30,760 bases of DNA from Methanoregula sp. (lineage in GTDB: Archaea; Halobacteriota; Methanomicrobia; Methanomicrobiales; Methanospirillaceae). The stretch's first letter is position 1, and each line of letters begins with the position of its first letter. A model generated the notes under the pieces. It was not told the origin of the DNA, searched no databases, and was given only the letters and a program-made list of their open reading frames with translations. Location: NCBI GenBank assembly GCA_041645435.1, contig JBAZQB010000013.1, positions 1 to 30,760 on the forward strand, written 5' to 3'. Position numbers and translations under genes: made by a program. Shown here piece after piece: positions 16,302-23,978 of this stretch.

Positions 16302-17339
16302 ATGTTCGGGGGGCTCAAAGAGCGGCTTCAGGCTGCGAGAAACCGGTTAAGCAGCAGCATAGGGGCTGTTGTTGCACCTCCTGCTGCTGAGCCGGTCATT
16401 GCCCCTCCAGCTCCCGCAGCCGGTGCCGTGGAACCTGCGCAATCCGCAGCCCCATCCTTTGTTGAGAAAGTCAAGGTCCTTGTCCTTGAACGGGAACTGA
16501 TCGTATCCGACAAGAATATCGCAGACGCTCTTTCTGAACTGGAAATGACACTGCTTGAAAGCGATGTGGCACTGCCCGTGACGGATGCAATCATTGTCAT
16601 TGTCCGGAAAAACCTTGTCGGGAAACACCGGAAGATTGGCGAATCGGTTGATGCGATGGTTGTCAGTGCCTTAAAAACGGCACTGCTCGATGTACTGGGC
16701 AAAGGTTTCGATCTCAAAGAATACATTGCCACCCACCCCCGCCCGGTCAAGATCCTGTTTACCGGAGTGAACGGCACGGGCAAGACCACGAGCGTGGCAA
16801 AGATCGGCTCGTATCTCCACAAGCAGGGTTTTTCTGTCGTGATCGGGGCCGGGGACACCTACCGGGCAGGCGCAATCGAACAGATTGCTGTCCATGCCGA
16901 GCGGATAGGAATCAAGGTCATCCAGCACAAGGAGGGAGCGGATCCGTCTGCCGTCCTCTTTGACACCGTGCAGTACGCCATCTCGCATAAAATTGATGTG
17001 GTGCTTGCCGATACTGCCGGACGGTTCCATACCAAGTCAAACCTGATGAACCAGCTCGACAAGATCAAACGGGTGATGAAACCCGATCTCGTGGTGTATG
17101 TCGATGAGGCAGTGGCTGGCAACGATGCGGTGATACGGGCAGCCGAATTTGACCGGACGATCGGTGCCGATGCGATTGTGCTTACCAAGGCCGATATGGA
17201 CTCGAAAGGAGGGGCGGCGATCTCGATCGCCCATACCATTGGAAAACCGCTCATGTTCCTCGGGGTTGGCCAGTCATATGACGATATCATCCCGTTCGAT
17301 CCTGCGGGTATGGTCAGTGAACTCCTGGATGGTGCCTGA
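16302..17339 (+). CDS. ftsY: Signal recognition particle receptor FtsY
   Basis: The SRP receptor GTPase, which docks SRP-ribosome complexes at the membrane. The 345-residue protein has an Ala/Pro-rich linker near the N-terminus (residues about 26-50), the NX four-helix N domain, and the G domain. GTP motifs are G1 GVNGTGKTT (155-163), GDTYRAGA, DTAGR, TKAD and the closing GxGQ (FLGVGQSYDD). The stop TGA overlaps the srp54 ATG by one base (TGATG), ensuring balanced synthesis of the two partner GTPases. Confidence 0.96.
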   Translation: MFGGLKERLQAARNRLSSSIGAVVAPPAAEPVIAPPAPAAGAVEPAQSAAPSFVEKVKVLVLERELIVSDKNIADALSELEMTLLESDVALPVTDAIIVIVRKNLVGKHRKIGESVDAMVVSALKTALLDVLGKGFDLKEYIATHPRPVKILFTGVNGTGKTTSVAKIGSYLHKQGFSVVIGAGDTYRAGAIEQIAVHAERIGIKVIQHKEGADPSAVLFDTVQYAISHKIDVVLADTAGRFHTKSNLMNQLDKIKRVMKPDLVVYVDEAVAGNDAVIRAAEFDRTIGADAIVLTKADMDSKGGAAISIAHTIGKPLMFLGVGQSYDDIIPFDPAGMVSELLDGA

Positions 17340-18667
17340 TGCTCGACAATCTCTCCTCCTCGTTAAAAGACGCGTTAAAGAAACTTGCCGGAAAGACAGT
17401 CGTTGACCGTGCCGCGGTCGATGAGCTGGTAAAAGATCTCCAGCGGGCGCTCATCTCTGCGGATGTGAATGTGAAGCTCGTCATGGAGCTGAGCAAGTCA
17501 ATCCGCTCCCGCTCTCTCGATGAACAGCTGCCCAAGGGTACCAATGTCCGCGAGCATGTCCTTCGCATCGTGTACCAGGAACTCGTCCGGCTCGTCTGGG
17601 CCTCCACCGAAGTTAAACTCGAACCCCAGACCATCCTTATGGCAGGCCTGCAGGGCAGCGGTAAGACCACCACGACAGCAAAACTTGCCCGCTATTTCCA
17701 GAAAAAGGGCATGAAAGTCGCGGTGATCTGTGCCGATACCTTCCGGCCGGGTGCCTATGACCAGCTCAATACGCTCTGTACCAAGATCCATGTCCCCTGC
17801 TTTGGCAACCCGGCGGAGAAGGATGCCATCAAGATCACCCGCGAGGGATTGGTGGCACTCAAAGATCACGAGCTGATCATTGTCGATACCCAGGGCCGGC
17901 ATGCGCTTGAAGCCGACCTGATCCAGGAGATCATCGATCTCAATATCCTCACGAAAGCCACGCACCGCTGGCTCGTCATCGATGCAGCACTCGGCCAGCA
18001 GGCAAGCGAGCAGGCAAAGAGGTTCCACGAAGCGATCGGGATTGATGGCGTCATCATCACCAAGATGGACGGTACCGCAAAAGGTGGTGGCGCGATGTCG
18101 GCGGTTGCCGAGACCAAGAGCGGGATTGCGTTCATCGGCGCCGGTGAGACAATCGAGGATCTCGAGCGGTTTGATGCTGACGGGTTCATCTCCCGGCTGC
18201 TCGGCATGGGTGACTTAAAGGCACTCTATGAGAAGGCCACCGAGGCGATGAACGCGGATGACATGGATGTCAACGCGCTGATGAAGGGCAAGTTCACCCT
18301 CCGCGACATGTACAAGCAGCTCGAAGCGCTCAACAAGATGGGGCCGTTAAAACAGATCATGGGTATGCTCCCGCTCGGCAACATGGAACTGCCCGAAGGA
18401 GTGTATGATGTGACAAGCACCAAGATGCTCCGCTACCGGATCATCATGGACTCGATGACCCCCAATGAACTCGATGATCCCACGCTCATCAACAGCTCCC
18501 GCATGTCGCGGATCGCCCACGGGTCCGGAGGGACTCCCGATGAAGTCCGTGAACTGCTCAAGTACTTCAAGACCATGCAGCGGACCTTAAAAGGGCTCCG
18601 TGGTGCCGGGAGCGGTGGGAAGTTCAATATGCAGCGCCTGATGAAACGTTTCTCCGGCCAGCAGTGA
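17339..18667 (+). CDS. ffh: Signal recognition particle GTPase SRP54
   Basis: SRP54 binds signal sequences and 7S RNA and forms a GTPase pair with FtsY. The 442 residues include an N domain, a G domain with GLQGSGKTTT (103-112), DTFRPGAYDQL, DTQGRH, TKMDGTAKGGG and GAGETIEDLE, and a methionine-rich M domain (about 300-442) with the RNA-binding region SSRMSRIAHGSG. The sequence DTQGRH replaces the commoner DTAGRH. Length matches archaeal orthologues. Its stop overlaps a GTG start of trmY. Confidence 0.97.
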   Translation: MLDNLSSSLKDALKKLAGKTVVDRAAVDELVKDLQRALISADVNVKLVMELSKSIRSRSLDEQLPKGTNVREHVLRIVYQELVRLVWASTEVKLEPQTILMAGLQGSGKTTTTAKLARYFQKKGMKVAVICADTFRPGAYDQLNTLCTKIHVPCFGNPAEKDAIKITREGLVALKDHELIIVDTQGRHALEADLIQEIIDLNILTKATHRWLVIDAALGQQASEQAKRFHEAIGIDGVIITKMDGTAKGGGAMSAVAETKSGIAFIGAGETIEDLERFDADGFISRLLGMGDLKALYEKATEAMNADDMDVNALMKGKFTLRDMYKQLEALNKMGPLKQIMGMLPLGNMELPEGVYDVTSTKMLRYRIIMDSMTPNELDDPTLINSSRMSRIAHGSGGTPDEVRELLKYFKTMQRTLKGLRGAGSGGKFNMQRLMKRFSGQQ

Positions 18668-19254
18668 GATACGGTATGACGGTGTTTGCGATTGTCGGGC
18701 ATATTGCCCGGACTGACGGGGGGTATTCATTGAATGACCTGCCGGGCAGCGGGGGCCGGATGGATGTGCTCTGCCGGTGTGTGAATGCATCGTTCTTCCT
18801 CTCGCATGATCTCCGCAGGGACGTGGAATGTTACCTCGTACTCTGCGGTGCACCGGCCGGACCCAAGACGGTGAAGTTCTCCGGTGAAACGATACGCTCG
18901 CTCTCCCCGGATGAGCGGAGTGCCGGAGCATTGATAAAAAAGGCGCTGGATACTGTCTGTGGAAATGAGTTCCGCGAAGCGGCGGATGGTATACAGGTGC
19001 GCAAGGGCGGTCTCGACCGGCTCATGACCGGGCATACGTTTGCCGTGCTGGATGAGCACGGTGCGGATATCCGGAAGGCAGACATCCTGCCTGATGCGTT
19101 CCTGCTATCAGATCACCTGAACTTCACAGAAGCCGAAGAACAACTGGTAAAAGACTGCCCGCGGTATTCCGTGGGGCCGAACTGCCTGCATGCCGATCAC
19201 ACGATAACGGTGCTGCAGAACGAACTGGACAGGAGAAAGAGCCAATGGACGTAA
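18664..19254 (+). CDS. trmY: tRNA (pseudouridine54-N1)-methyltransferase TrmY
   Basis: A SPOUT-fold methyltransferase that converts pseudouridine-54 of archaeal tRNA to N1-methylpseudouridine using SAM. Family hallmarks are present: LNDLPGSGGRMDVLCRCVNASF, FFLSHDLRRDV, SLSPDERS, and the C-terminal SVGPNCLHADHTITVLQNEL, which builds the knotted SAM site. GTG 18664 (196 aa) overlaps the srp54 stop by 4 bases; ATG 18676 (192 aa) is an alternative. Its end overlaps pus10 by 10 bases. Pus10 makes the pseudouridine that TrmY methylates, so substrate maker and modifier are co-translated here. Confidence 0.92.
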   Translation: MRYGMTVFAIVGHIARTDGGYSLNDLPGSGGRMDVLCRCVNASFFLSHDLRRDVECYLVLCGAPAGPKTVKFSGETIRSLSPDERSAGALIKKALDTVCGNEFREAADGIQVRKGGLDRLMTGHTFAVLDEHGADIRKADILPDAFLLSDHLNFTEAEEQLVKDCPRYSVGPNCLHADHTITVLQNELDRRKSQWT

Positions 19255-20477
19255 ACGAACAGGTGGATAAGATCCTGGAATATGGCGACTGCTGCGATCA
19301 CTGCCTCGGGCGGTTCTTTGGCAAACGCTCGCACGGGCTGAGCAATGATGAACGTGGAAGGGGCCTGAGGATCGCAAAAGCGATCGTTGCAAACGTGCCC
19401 TATAAAAAATTCAGCGCAACCTGCTGGGTCTGCGGGAATTTCTTTGACGAGGTCCCGCTCTGGGCGGATCGCGTTATTGCAGCGGTTACCGGCCTGGAAT
19501 ACGATAATTTCCTGATCGGTTGCCGCGTCCCCCCGCTGATTGCCGAGAACGAGGAGATGGTCTGGAGCGACCTGTCGCTGTCAGAGCCCGAACCGTTCAA
19601 GTCGGAAGTGAACCGTGAAGTCGGAAAGGCAGTCTCTGCCCGCACGGGCAAAGTCGTGGACTTCAAGAATCCCCAGATCGTGGTCATTCTCGATCCTTCC
19701 ACCGGGAATACGGAAGTGCTGGTCAACTCGGTCTTCTTCTACGGCCGGTACCAGAAGTTCGAGCGGGGCATTCCGCAGACCCACTGGGACTGCCGGGAGT
19801 GCCGGGGCAGGGGGTGCGAGAAGTGCAATTTCACCGGTGCCCAGTATCTCGATTCCGTGGAGGAACTGATCGGCAGGCCGGTTATCGAGGCATTTGATGC
19901 GACCAATGCCGTGCTTCACGGGGCCGGGAGGGAGGATATCGACGCCCGGATGGTGGGCACCGGTCGCCCGTTTATCCTTGAAGTGGTTGAGCCGAAACGG
20001 CGCACCCTGGATCTCAGGGAACTCGAAGCGGAGATCAACCGGACGGCGGGCGGGCGGGTTTCTGTAGAACTGAAGCGCTGGACAGACCGGGCTGAGGTGG
20101 AAACCCTTAAATCAAACAAAGCGCATAAAAAATACAGGATCCTGGTCGAGGTTGACGGCGCATTATCTGCGGATGAGTTCGCAAATGCTGTAAAAACCTT
20201 GCAGGGCGTCACAATACAACAGCGCACGCCCGAAAGGGTCGCTCACCGGAGAGCAGACAAGATCCGGGAGCGAAAAGTCCTCGCTATCGAGCATGCAGGG
20301 GAACAGGACGGCAAATTTGTTGTCGAAGTCCTGGGCGAAGCCGGCCTCTACATCAAAGAGCTCGTGAGCGGGGACGGAGGCAGAACCCGTCCGAGTCTTG
20401 CCGAGATCCTGAACAAAACGGCCCGCGTTACCAGCCTCGACGTAACACAGGTAGAAGGAATGAAGGAGGGAGATTAA
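19245..20477 (+). CDS. pus10: tRNA pseudouridine synthase Pus10 (positions 54 and 55)
   Basis: Pus10 isomerises U54 and U55 in the T loop of archaeal tRNA. The 410-residue protein has an N-terminal zinc module (Cys17, Cys20, Cys60 and Cys63), a THUMP-like accessory domain, and the catalytic domain. In it GREDIDARMVGTGRPF carries the nucleophile Asp233. An internal cysteine group CRECRGRGCEKC (near residue 185) is also seen. The C-terminus shows GEAGLYIKELVSGDGGRTRPSL, matching the family. It overlaps trmY by 10 bases and lies two bases before rpl21e, whose ribosome site GGAGGGAG is inside its end. Confidence 0.95.
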   Translation: MDVNEQVDKILEYGDCCDHCLGRFFGKRSHGLSNDERGRGLRIAKAIVANVPYKKFSATCWVCGNFFDEVPLWADRVIAAVTGLEYDNFLIGCRVPPLIAENEEMVWSDLSLSEPEPFKSEVNREVGKAVSARTGKVVDFKNPQIVVILDPSTGNTEVLVNSVFFYGRYQKFERGIPQTHWDCRECRGRGCEKCNFTGAQYLDSVEELIGRPVIEAFDATNAVLHGAGREDIDARMVGTGRPFILEVVEPKRRTLDLRELEAEINRTAGGRVSVELKRWTDRAEVETLKSNKAHKKYRILVEVDGALSADEFANAVKTLQGVTIQQRTPERVAHRRADKIRERKVLAIEHAGEQDGKFVVEVLGEAGLYIKELVSGDGGRTRPSLAEILNKTARVTSLDVTQVEGMKEGD

Positions 20478-20479
20478 AA

Positions 20480-20770
20480 ATGGCACATCACAATGGTCCA
20501 CGAAAGAAGACACGGTATAAGTTCAAGAAAGATCTAAGAAAGCGCGGCCTGCCGCCGGTAACCTCCGTCATCCAGCATTTCGAGATTGGTGACAGGGTAC
20601 ACGTAGTCGTTGAGCCGAGCATCCAGAAGGGTATGCCCCACCGCAGGTTCCACGGGAAGACCGGAACCGTTATCGGCCAGCGTGGCCGTGCATGGATGCT
20701 CACTATCCGTGATGGTGACGCCGACAAGACCGTCATCTCCAGACCACAACATCTAAAAGCACAAAAGTAA
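20480..20770 (+). CDS. rpl21e: 50S ribosomal protein L21e
   Basis: The 96-residue basic protein matches archaeal/eukaryotic L21e across its length: MAHHNGPRKKTRYKFKKDLR, GDRVHVVVEPSIQKGMPHRRF, HGKTGTVIGQRGRAW. It sits in the large subunit. A strong GGAGGGAG ribosome site precedes the ATG. The location between pus10 and rpoF is a conserved archaeal arrangement. Confidence 0.97.
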   Translation: MAHHNGPRKKTRYKFKKDLRKRGLPPVTSVIQHFEIGDRVHVVVEPSIQKGMPHRRFHGKTGTVIGQRGRAWMLTIRDGDADKTVISRPQHLKAQK

Positions 20771-20792
20771 ACTCACTGTCTAGGTGATTGGC

Positions 20793-21143
20793 ATGAAAGT
20801 TAAGGGTATAATTAGCGAAGAGAAGGTTACGCTCCCCGAGATGCGCGGAGTCCTTTTAGCGGTGGAATCCGAACGGATTGCCGCCGAGAAGGAGATGTCG
20901 TATGAGTTCCGGCGCTGCATTGAACATGCTAATCAGCTGACAAAGACTACGCCGGAAAAGGCCAAAGCCCTCGTAGCCGACCTCCTTAAACTGGAAAAGA
21001 TGAAACCGGACATTGCGTACCGTATCGCCAATATCATGCCAAAGACCCGTGATGAAGTCAGGGCGATATACGCAAAGGAGCGGTTCACGCTTTCTCCTGA
21101 AGAAGTCGATACTATCATTGAACTGGTGATGACACACTTCTGA
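20793..21143 (+). CDS. rpoF: DNA-directed RNA polymerase subunit F (Rpb4-like)
   Basis: RpoF forms the stalk of archaeal RNA polymerase with RpoE and helps in initiation and termination. With the ATG at 20793 the protein has 116 residues: an N-terminal strand (KVKGIISEEKVTLPEM) and a helical HRDC-like C-terminal half ending SPEEVDTIIELVMTHF. I prefer this ATG to the in-frame GTG at 20784, because TAGGTGATT, including that GTG, looks like its ribosome site. Neighbour order rpl21e-rpoF-DUF655-rsmA is typical for archaea. Confidence 0.93.
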   Translation: MKVKGIISEEKVTLPEMRGVLLAVESERIAAEKEMSYEFRRCIEHANQLTKTTPEKAKALVADLLKLEKMKPDIAYRIANIMPKTRDEVRAIYAKERFTLSPEEVDTIIELVMTHF

Positions 21144-21155
21144 GGTGTGATTGAG

Positions 21156-21719
21156 ATGAAGGCGGAGAAAAAAGAGGTCAACGCGATCGTACTGGATGTG
21201 CTCATGAAGGGCCATGCTGAAGACCCCCGCCCACAGTTCAAGCGGGAGCCTATCGTGCAGGCAATGGGTGTTGAGCAGTTCAAACTTCTCGAACTTGTAC
21301 CTAAGCCATCGGCTCTCATCCAGCTCCATGACCGTGTCTATATCGGCGATGCCGAGCGGGACAGGATTGAGCGGGTGAAGCGCCGGATCGGGTATGAAGA
21401 ACTTACCCCTACTGCACGAGGCGAACTTCCGTTTATTATTGCAGAAGTGATTAAGGAGCGGGAAGCGGATTTTGTCGCTTTCTTTAATAAGGCGATCTCG
21501 ATTACGCCCCGGCTTCATATGCTGCACCTCCTCCCGGGCATAGGGAAGAAACTGATGTGGGAGATTTTAGAAGAGCGCAACAAGAAACCGTTTGCAAGTC
21601 TGGCAGACATATCGGCTCGTATCAAATCGATCCCCCACCCCGAGAAGATGATCCAGGCACGGATTATCGAAGAGCTCGAGGTCAAGGAAACCAAATACCA
21701 CGTCTTTACCACCCGATGA
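21156..21719 (+). CDS. DUF655 protein, putative RNA/DNA-binding
   Basis: The 187-residue protein belongs to DUF655, an archaeal family in the same operon context. An N-terminal OB-like region (EVNAIVLDVLMKGHAEDPRP to DRVYIGDAERDRI) precedes a C-terminal helix-hairpin-helix (LHMLHLLPGIGKKLMWEILE). Nucleic-acid binding is therefore likely; the biochemical activity is unknown. I choose ATG 21156 with GAGGTG eight bases upstream; GTG 21147 lies inside that site. The stop overlaps rsmA (ATGA). Confidence 0.88.
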   Translation: MKAEKKEVNAIVLDVLMKGHAEDPRPQFKREPIVQAMGVEQFKLLELVPKPSALIQLHDRVYIGDAERDRIERVKRRIGYEELTPTARGELPFIIAEVIKEREADFVAFFNKAISITPRLHMLHLLPGIGKKLMWEILEERNKKPFASLADISARIKSIPHPEKMIQARIIEELEVKETKYHVFTTR

Positions 21720-22480
21720 AAGCCTATCACGACCAGCACTTCCTCATAGATCCCAATGCAGTCAGGCGGATAGCTGACCTTGAGGATGTTAAGGGCAAAC
21801 GCGTTCTCGAAATCGGCCCGGGCAACGGGGCACTCACCCGTGCCCTGCTGGATCGTGGTGCGATTGTGCACGCAATTGAGCTTGACGGGATGCTCTGCGA
21901 GCAACTCGCTGACAGTTTTTTTGATGAAATTGAGAGTGGTCAGCTTACCGTTCAGCATGGCGATGCCACCCGGTGCGAACTCCCGTCGTTTGAAATGTCT
22001 GTTTCCAACCTGCCCTATTCGGTCAGCTCCAAGATCACGTTCCGCCTGCTCGAGCGCGGGTTCCGGGTCGCGGTGCTGATGTACCAGAGTGAATTTGCGG
22101 ACCGGATGGTTGCCCCGGCAGGCTCCAAGGAGTGCGGCAGACTGTCGATCATGGTCCAGACATACGCTGCAGTACAGCGGTGTTTTGAACTTCCCCCGCA
22201 GTGCTTCTCTCCCCGCCCGCAGGTGCATTCCACCGTCGTGAAGATCTTCCCCCGCGATCCGATCTTCTTTATTGAAGACAAGAAACGCTATGCAGATGTT
22301 GTCCGGGGGCTCTTCTCGCACCGGCGAAAGACGGTCCGTAACTGTCTCAAAGGATCCGCCGGGATGCTCGATCCTGCATGGGTGCAACGGGCGATTGCTG
22401 CTTTGCCCGATGAGATTCTCCAGAGCCGCCCTGAGGCGCTGTACCTAGAGGATTTTGCTACAATCAGCAACATCGCGTGA
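21716..22480 (+). CDS. rsmA: 16S rRNA adenine dimethyltransferase RsmA/KsgA (Dim1)
   Basis: RsmA dimethylates two adjacent adenines in the 3' loop of small-subunit rRNA and is a checkpoint in 30S assembly. With the ATG at 21716, which overlaps the DUF655 stop, the protein has 254 residues. It begins MKAYHDQHFLIDPNAVRRIAD, followed by SAM motif I EIGPGNGALT (from Glu32), motif IV NLPYSVSS (from Asn98) and the helical C-terminal domain (LFSHRRKTVRNCLKG). A longer open frame from 21557 lies inside DUF655 and is not used. It ends the co-directional operon. Confidence 0.95.
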   Translation: MKAYHDQHFLIDPNAVRRIADLEDVKGKRVLEIGPGNGALTRALLDRGAIVHAIELDGMLCEQLADSFFDEIESGQLTVQHGDATRCELPSFEMSVSNLPYSVSSKITFRLLERGFRVAVLMYQSEFADRMVAPAGSKECGRLSIMVQTYAAVQRCFELPPQCFSPRPQVHSTVVKIFPRDPIFFIEDKKRYADVVRGLFSHRRKTVRNCLKGSAGMLDPAWVQRAIAALPDEILQSRPEALYLEDFATISNIA

Positions 22481-22597
22481 TTGGCGATGCGACTTTTCTG
22501 GTAATGATTCTGACTCTTTGTTGTTAATTCTGAATTTCTTAATGTTCTCGATTTTTTGCCTGTTTTTATTCAGTTTTCTCAAATCCGCTGATTCAAA

Positions 22598-22668
22598 GAT
22601 GGGGGCTGATGCCCCCATACCCCCTTTGCGATAGCTCCGCCGCCCCCGACGGGGCGCCCCCGCGGCGG
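22598..22668 (-). repeat. Structured intergenic repeat, copy C (core only)
   Basis: This segment shares with copies A and B the hairpin TGGGGGC-TGAT-GCCCCCA (22600-22617), the linker with tacccc, and the CGCCGC...GCGGCG block including CCCC-GAC-GGGG. It has the same orientation as B. Beyond 22668 the homology to A and B ends, so only the core of the element is kept here. Confidence 0.6.
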
Positions 22669-22709
22669 TTCAGTCGGTTAATTTGGAAAAATTCGTTTTC
22701 CATTTGTTC

Positions 22710-22795
22710 TCTTACAGCTCCCATGGCACTAACCTCCCTGCCCAGCGAGGCCCCGCCGAGGCGGCCGAGCGACCCCCGAAGGGGGTGGGATGCAT
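22710..22795 (-). other. GC-rich hairpin tract next to repeat copy C
   Basis: On the minus strand this stretch holds CACCCCC-TTC-GGGGGTCG, which could form a stable UUCG-type hairpin, and a GCC/GGC-rich self-complementary stretch (22755-22775). It is unlike repeats A and B but lies directly beside C, in the 430-base gene-free gap between rsmA and the next gene. The rest of the gap shows nothing else I can support. Confidence 0.4.
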
Positions 22796-22909
22796 CACAA
22801 ATACTGAATGCTATCCAGACTCCCACAAAATTAGAATTCATCAAAAATAATTGTAACGCAGGATTATTCCGTAATCGTTATCCTATCGGGAATACCAGCG
22901 TGATCTGAA

Positions 22910-23965
22910 ATGAAGTGGAAAGGCTGGGATAAAATTTCTCTTGAAATACCTGATCCAACCTCGCTGGAAGGAATCCGTACCGTTGGAGCGATCGCTCCGG
23001 TTATCATATCAGCCAGCCGATCGACTGATATTCCCGCATTCTATGGCGACTGGTTCATGGAACGGCTCAGGGCAGGGTACGTGAAATGGAAGAGCCCGTT
23101 CGGGGGGGGCCCGGTTTTTGTGTCATTTGCAAAGACCCGCATCTTTGTTTTCTGGTCGAAGAACCCGGCGCCCTTTTTCCAGCACCTTGATACCCTGGAC
23201 CGCATGGGATACCGGTATTACTTCCTCTTCACCCTGAACAAGTATGACGATGAAGGGCTCGAACCGAATGTGCCTGCCGTTGACACTCGTATCGACACGT
23301 TCATCCGCTTATCCCGTCGCATAGGCAAAGGGAGGGTAGTCTGGCGGTTTGATCCGCTTATCCTTTCCGACAGGATCACCGTTGCCGATCTGCTGGAGAA
23401 AGTCCGGTATATCGGCGATCGGATTGCCCCGTTCACGGAACGGCTGGTCTTCAGTTTCGTGGAGATTGAAAAATATATCAAAGTGAAGAGGAACTTAAAA
23501 GCCGGTGATTGTACCGGGGTCCGGGAATTTACCGACGAGGAAGTGACAGAATTTTGCACCGGTCTGACTCTTCTCAACAACAAATGGGGGATTTCTCTCA
23601 GTGCCTGTGCCGAGCGGAGGGATCTGTCAGGCTATGGCATTGGCAGGGGACAGTGCATCAGTTACGATTTGATGACAACAGAATTTGGGGATGATGATGC
23701 ACTGATGGATTTTCTTCATCCTCCCGGGCAGATCATCCTTACCGGCTCCGGCACCCCCCCGGATCTGTCACGCCGTCTTAAAGACCCGGGACAGCGGAAT
23801 ACCTGCCGGTGTATCGTGTCAAAAGATATCGGGCAGTATTCCACCTGCATGCATCTCTGTGCTTATTGTTATGCAAATTCATCATCTGCCCAAGTGCACC
23901 GGAATTATGAACGATACTGCGGGGAGCGGGATCGCGGGATCTACCGTGATTCCATAACGGAGTAG
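22910..23965 (+). CDS. DUF1848 protein, C-terminal Fe-S (radical-SAM-like) candidate
   Basis: The 351-residue protein matches DUF1848: IISASRSTDIPAFYGDWFMER, GYVKWKSPFGGGPVFVS, FVFWSKNPAPFF, GRVVWRFDPLIL and the C-terminal CRCIVSKDIGQYSTCMHLCA followed by YCYANSS. That last motif has five or six cysteines in the arrangement typical of [4Fe-4S] clusters, and is used as evidence that the family is related to radical SAM enzymes; the substrate is unknown. It looks intact. It stands alone between rsmA and thiC. Confidence 0.82.
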   Translation: MKWKGWDKISLEIPDPTSLEGIRTVGAIAPVIISASRSTDIPAFYGDWFMERLRAGYVKWKSPFGGGPVFVSFAKTRIFVFWSKNPAPFFQHLDTLDRMGYRYYFLFTLNKYDDEGLEPNVPAVDTRIDTFIRLSRRIGKGRVVWRFDPLILSDRITVADLLEKVRYIGDRIAPFTERLVFSFVEIEKYIKVKRNLKAGDCTGVREFTDEEVTEFCTGLTLLNNKWGISLSACAERRDLSGYGIGRGQCISYDLMTTEFGDDDALMDFLHPPGQIILTGSGTPPDLSRRLKDPGQRNTCRCIVSKDIGQYSTCMHLCAYCYANSSSAQVHRNYERYCGERDRGIYRDSITE

Positions 23966-23978
23966 TGCTCCGGCGCGT

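Noticed and set aside
20856..21527. 223-codon minus-strand frame over rpoF and DUF655
   Set aside because: Shadow; crosses two genuine genes and resembles no protein family.
21515..22387. 290-codon minus-strand frame over DUF655 and rsmA
   Set aside because: Antisense shadow of two well-identified genes; no family features.
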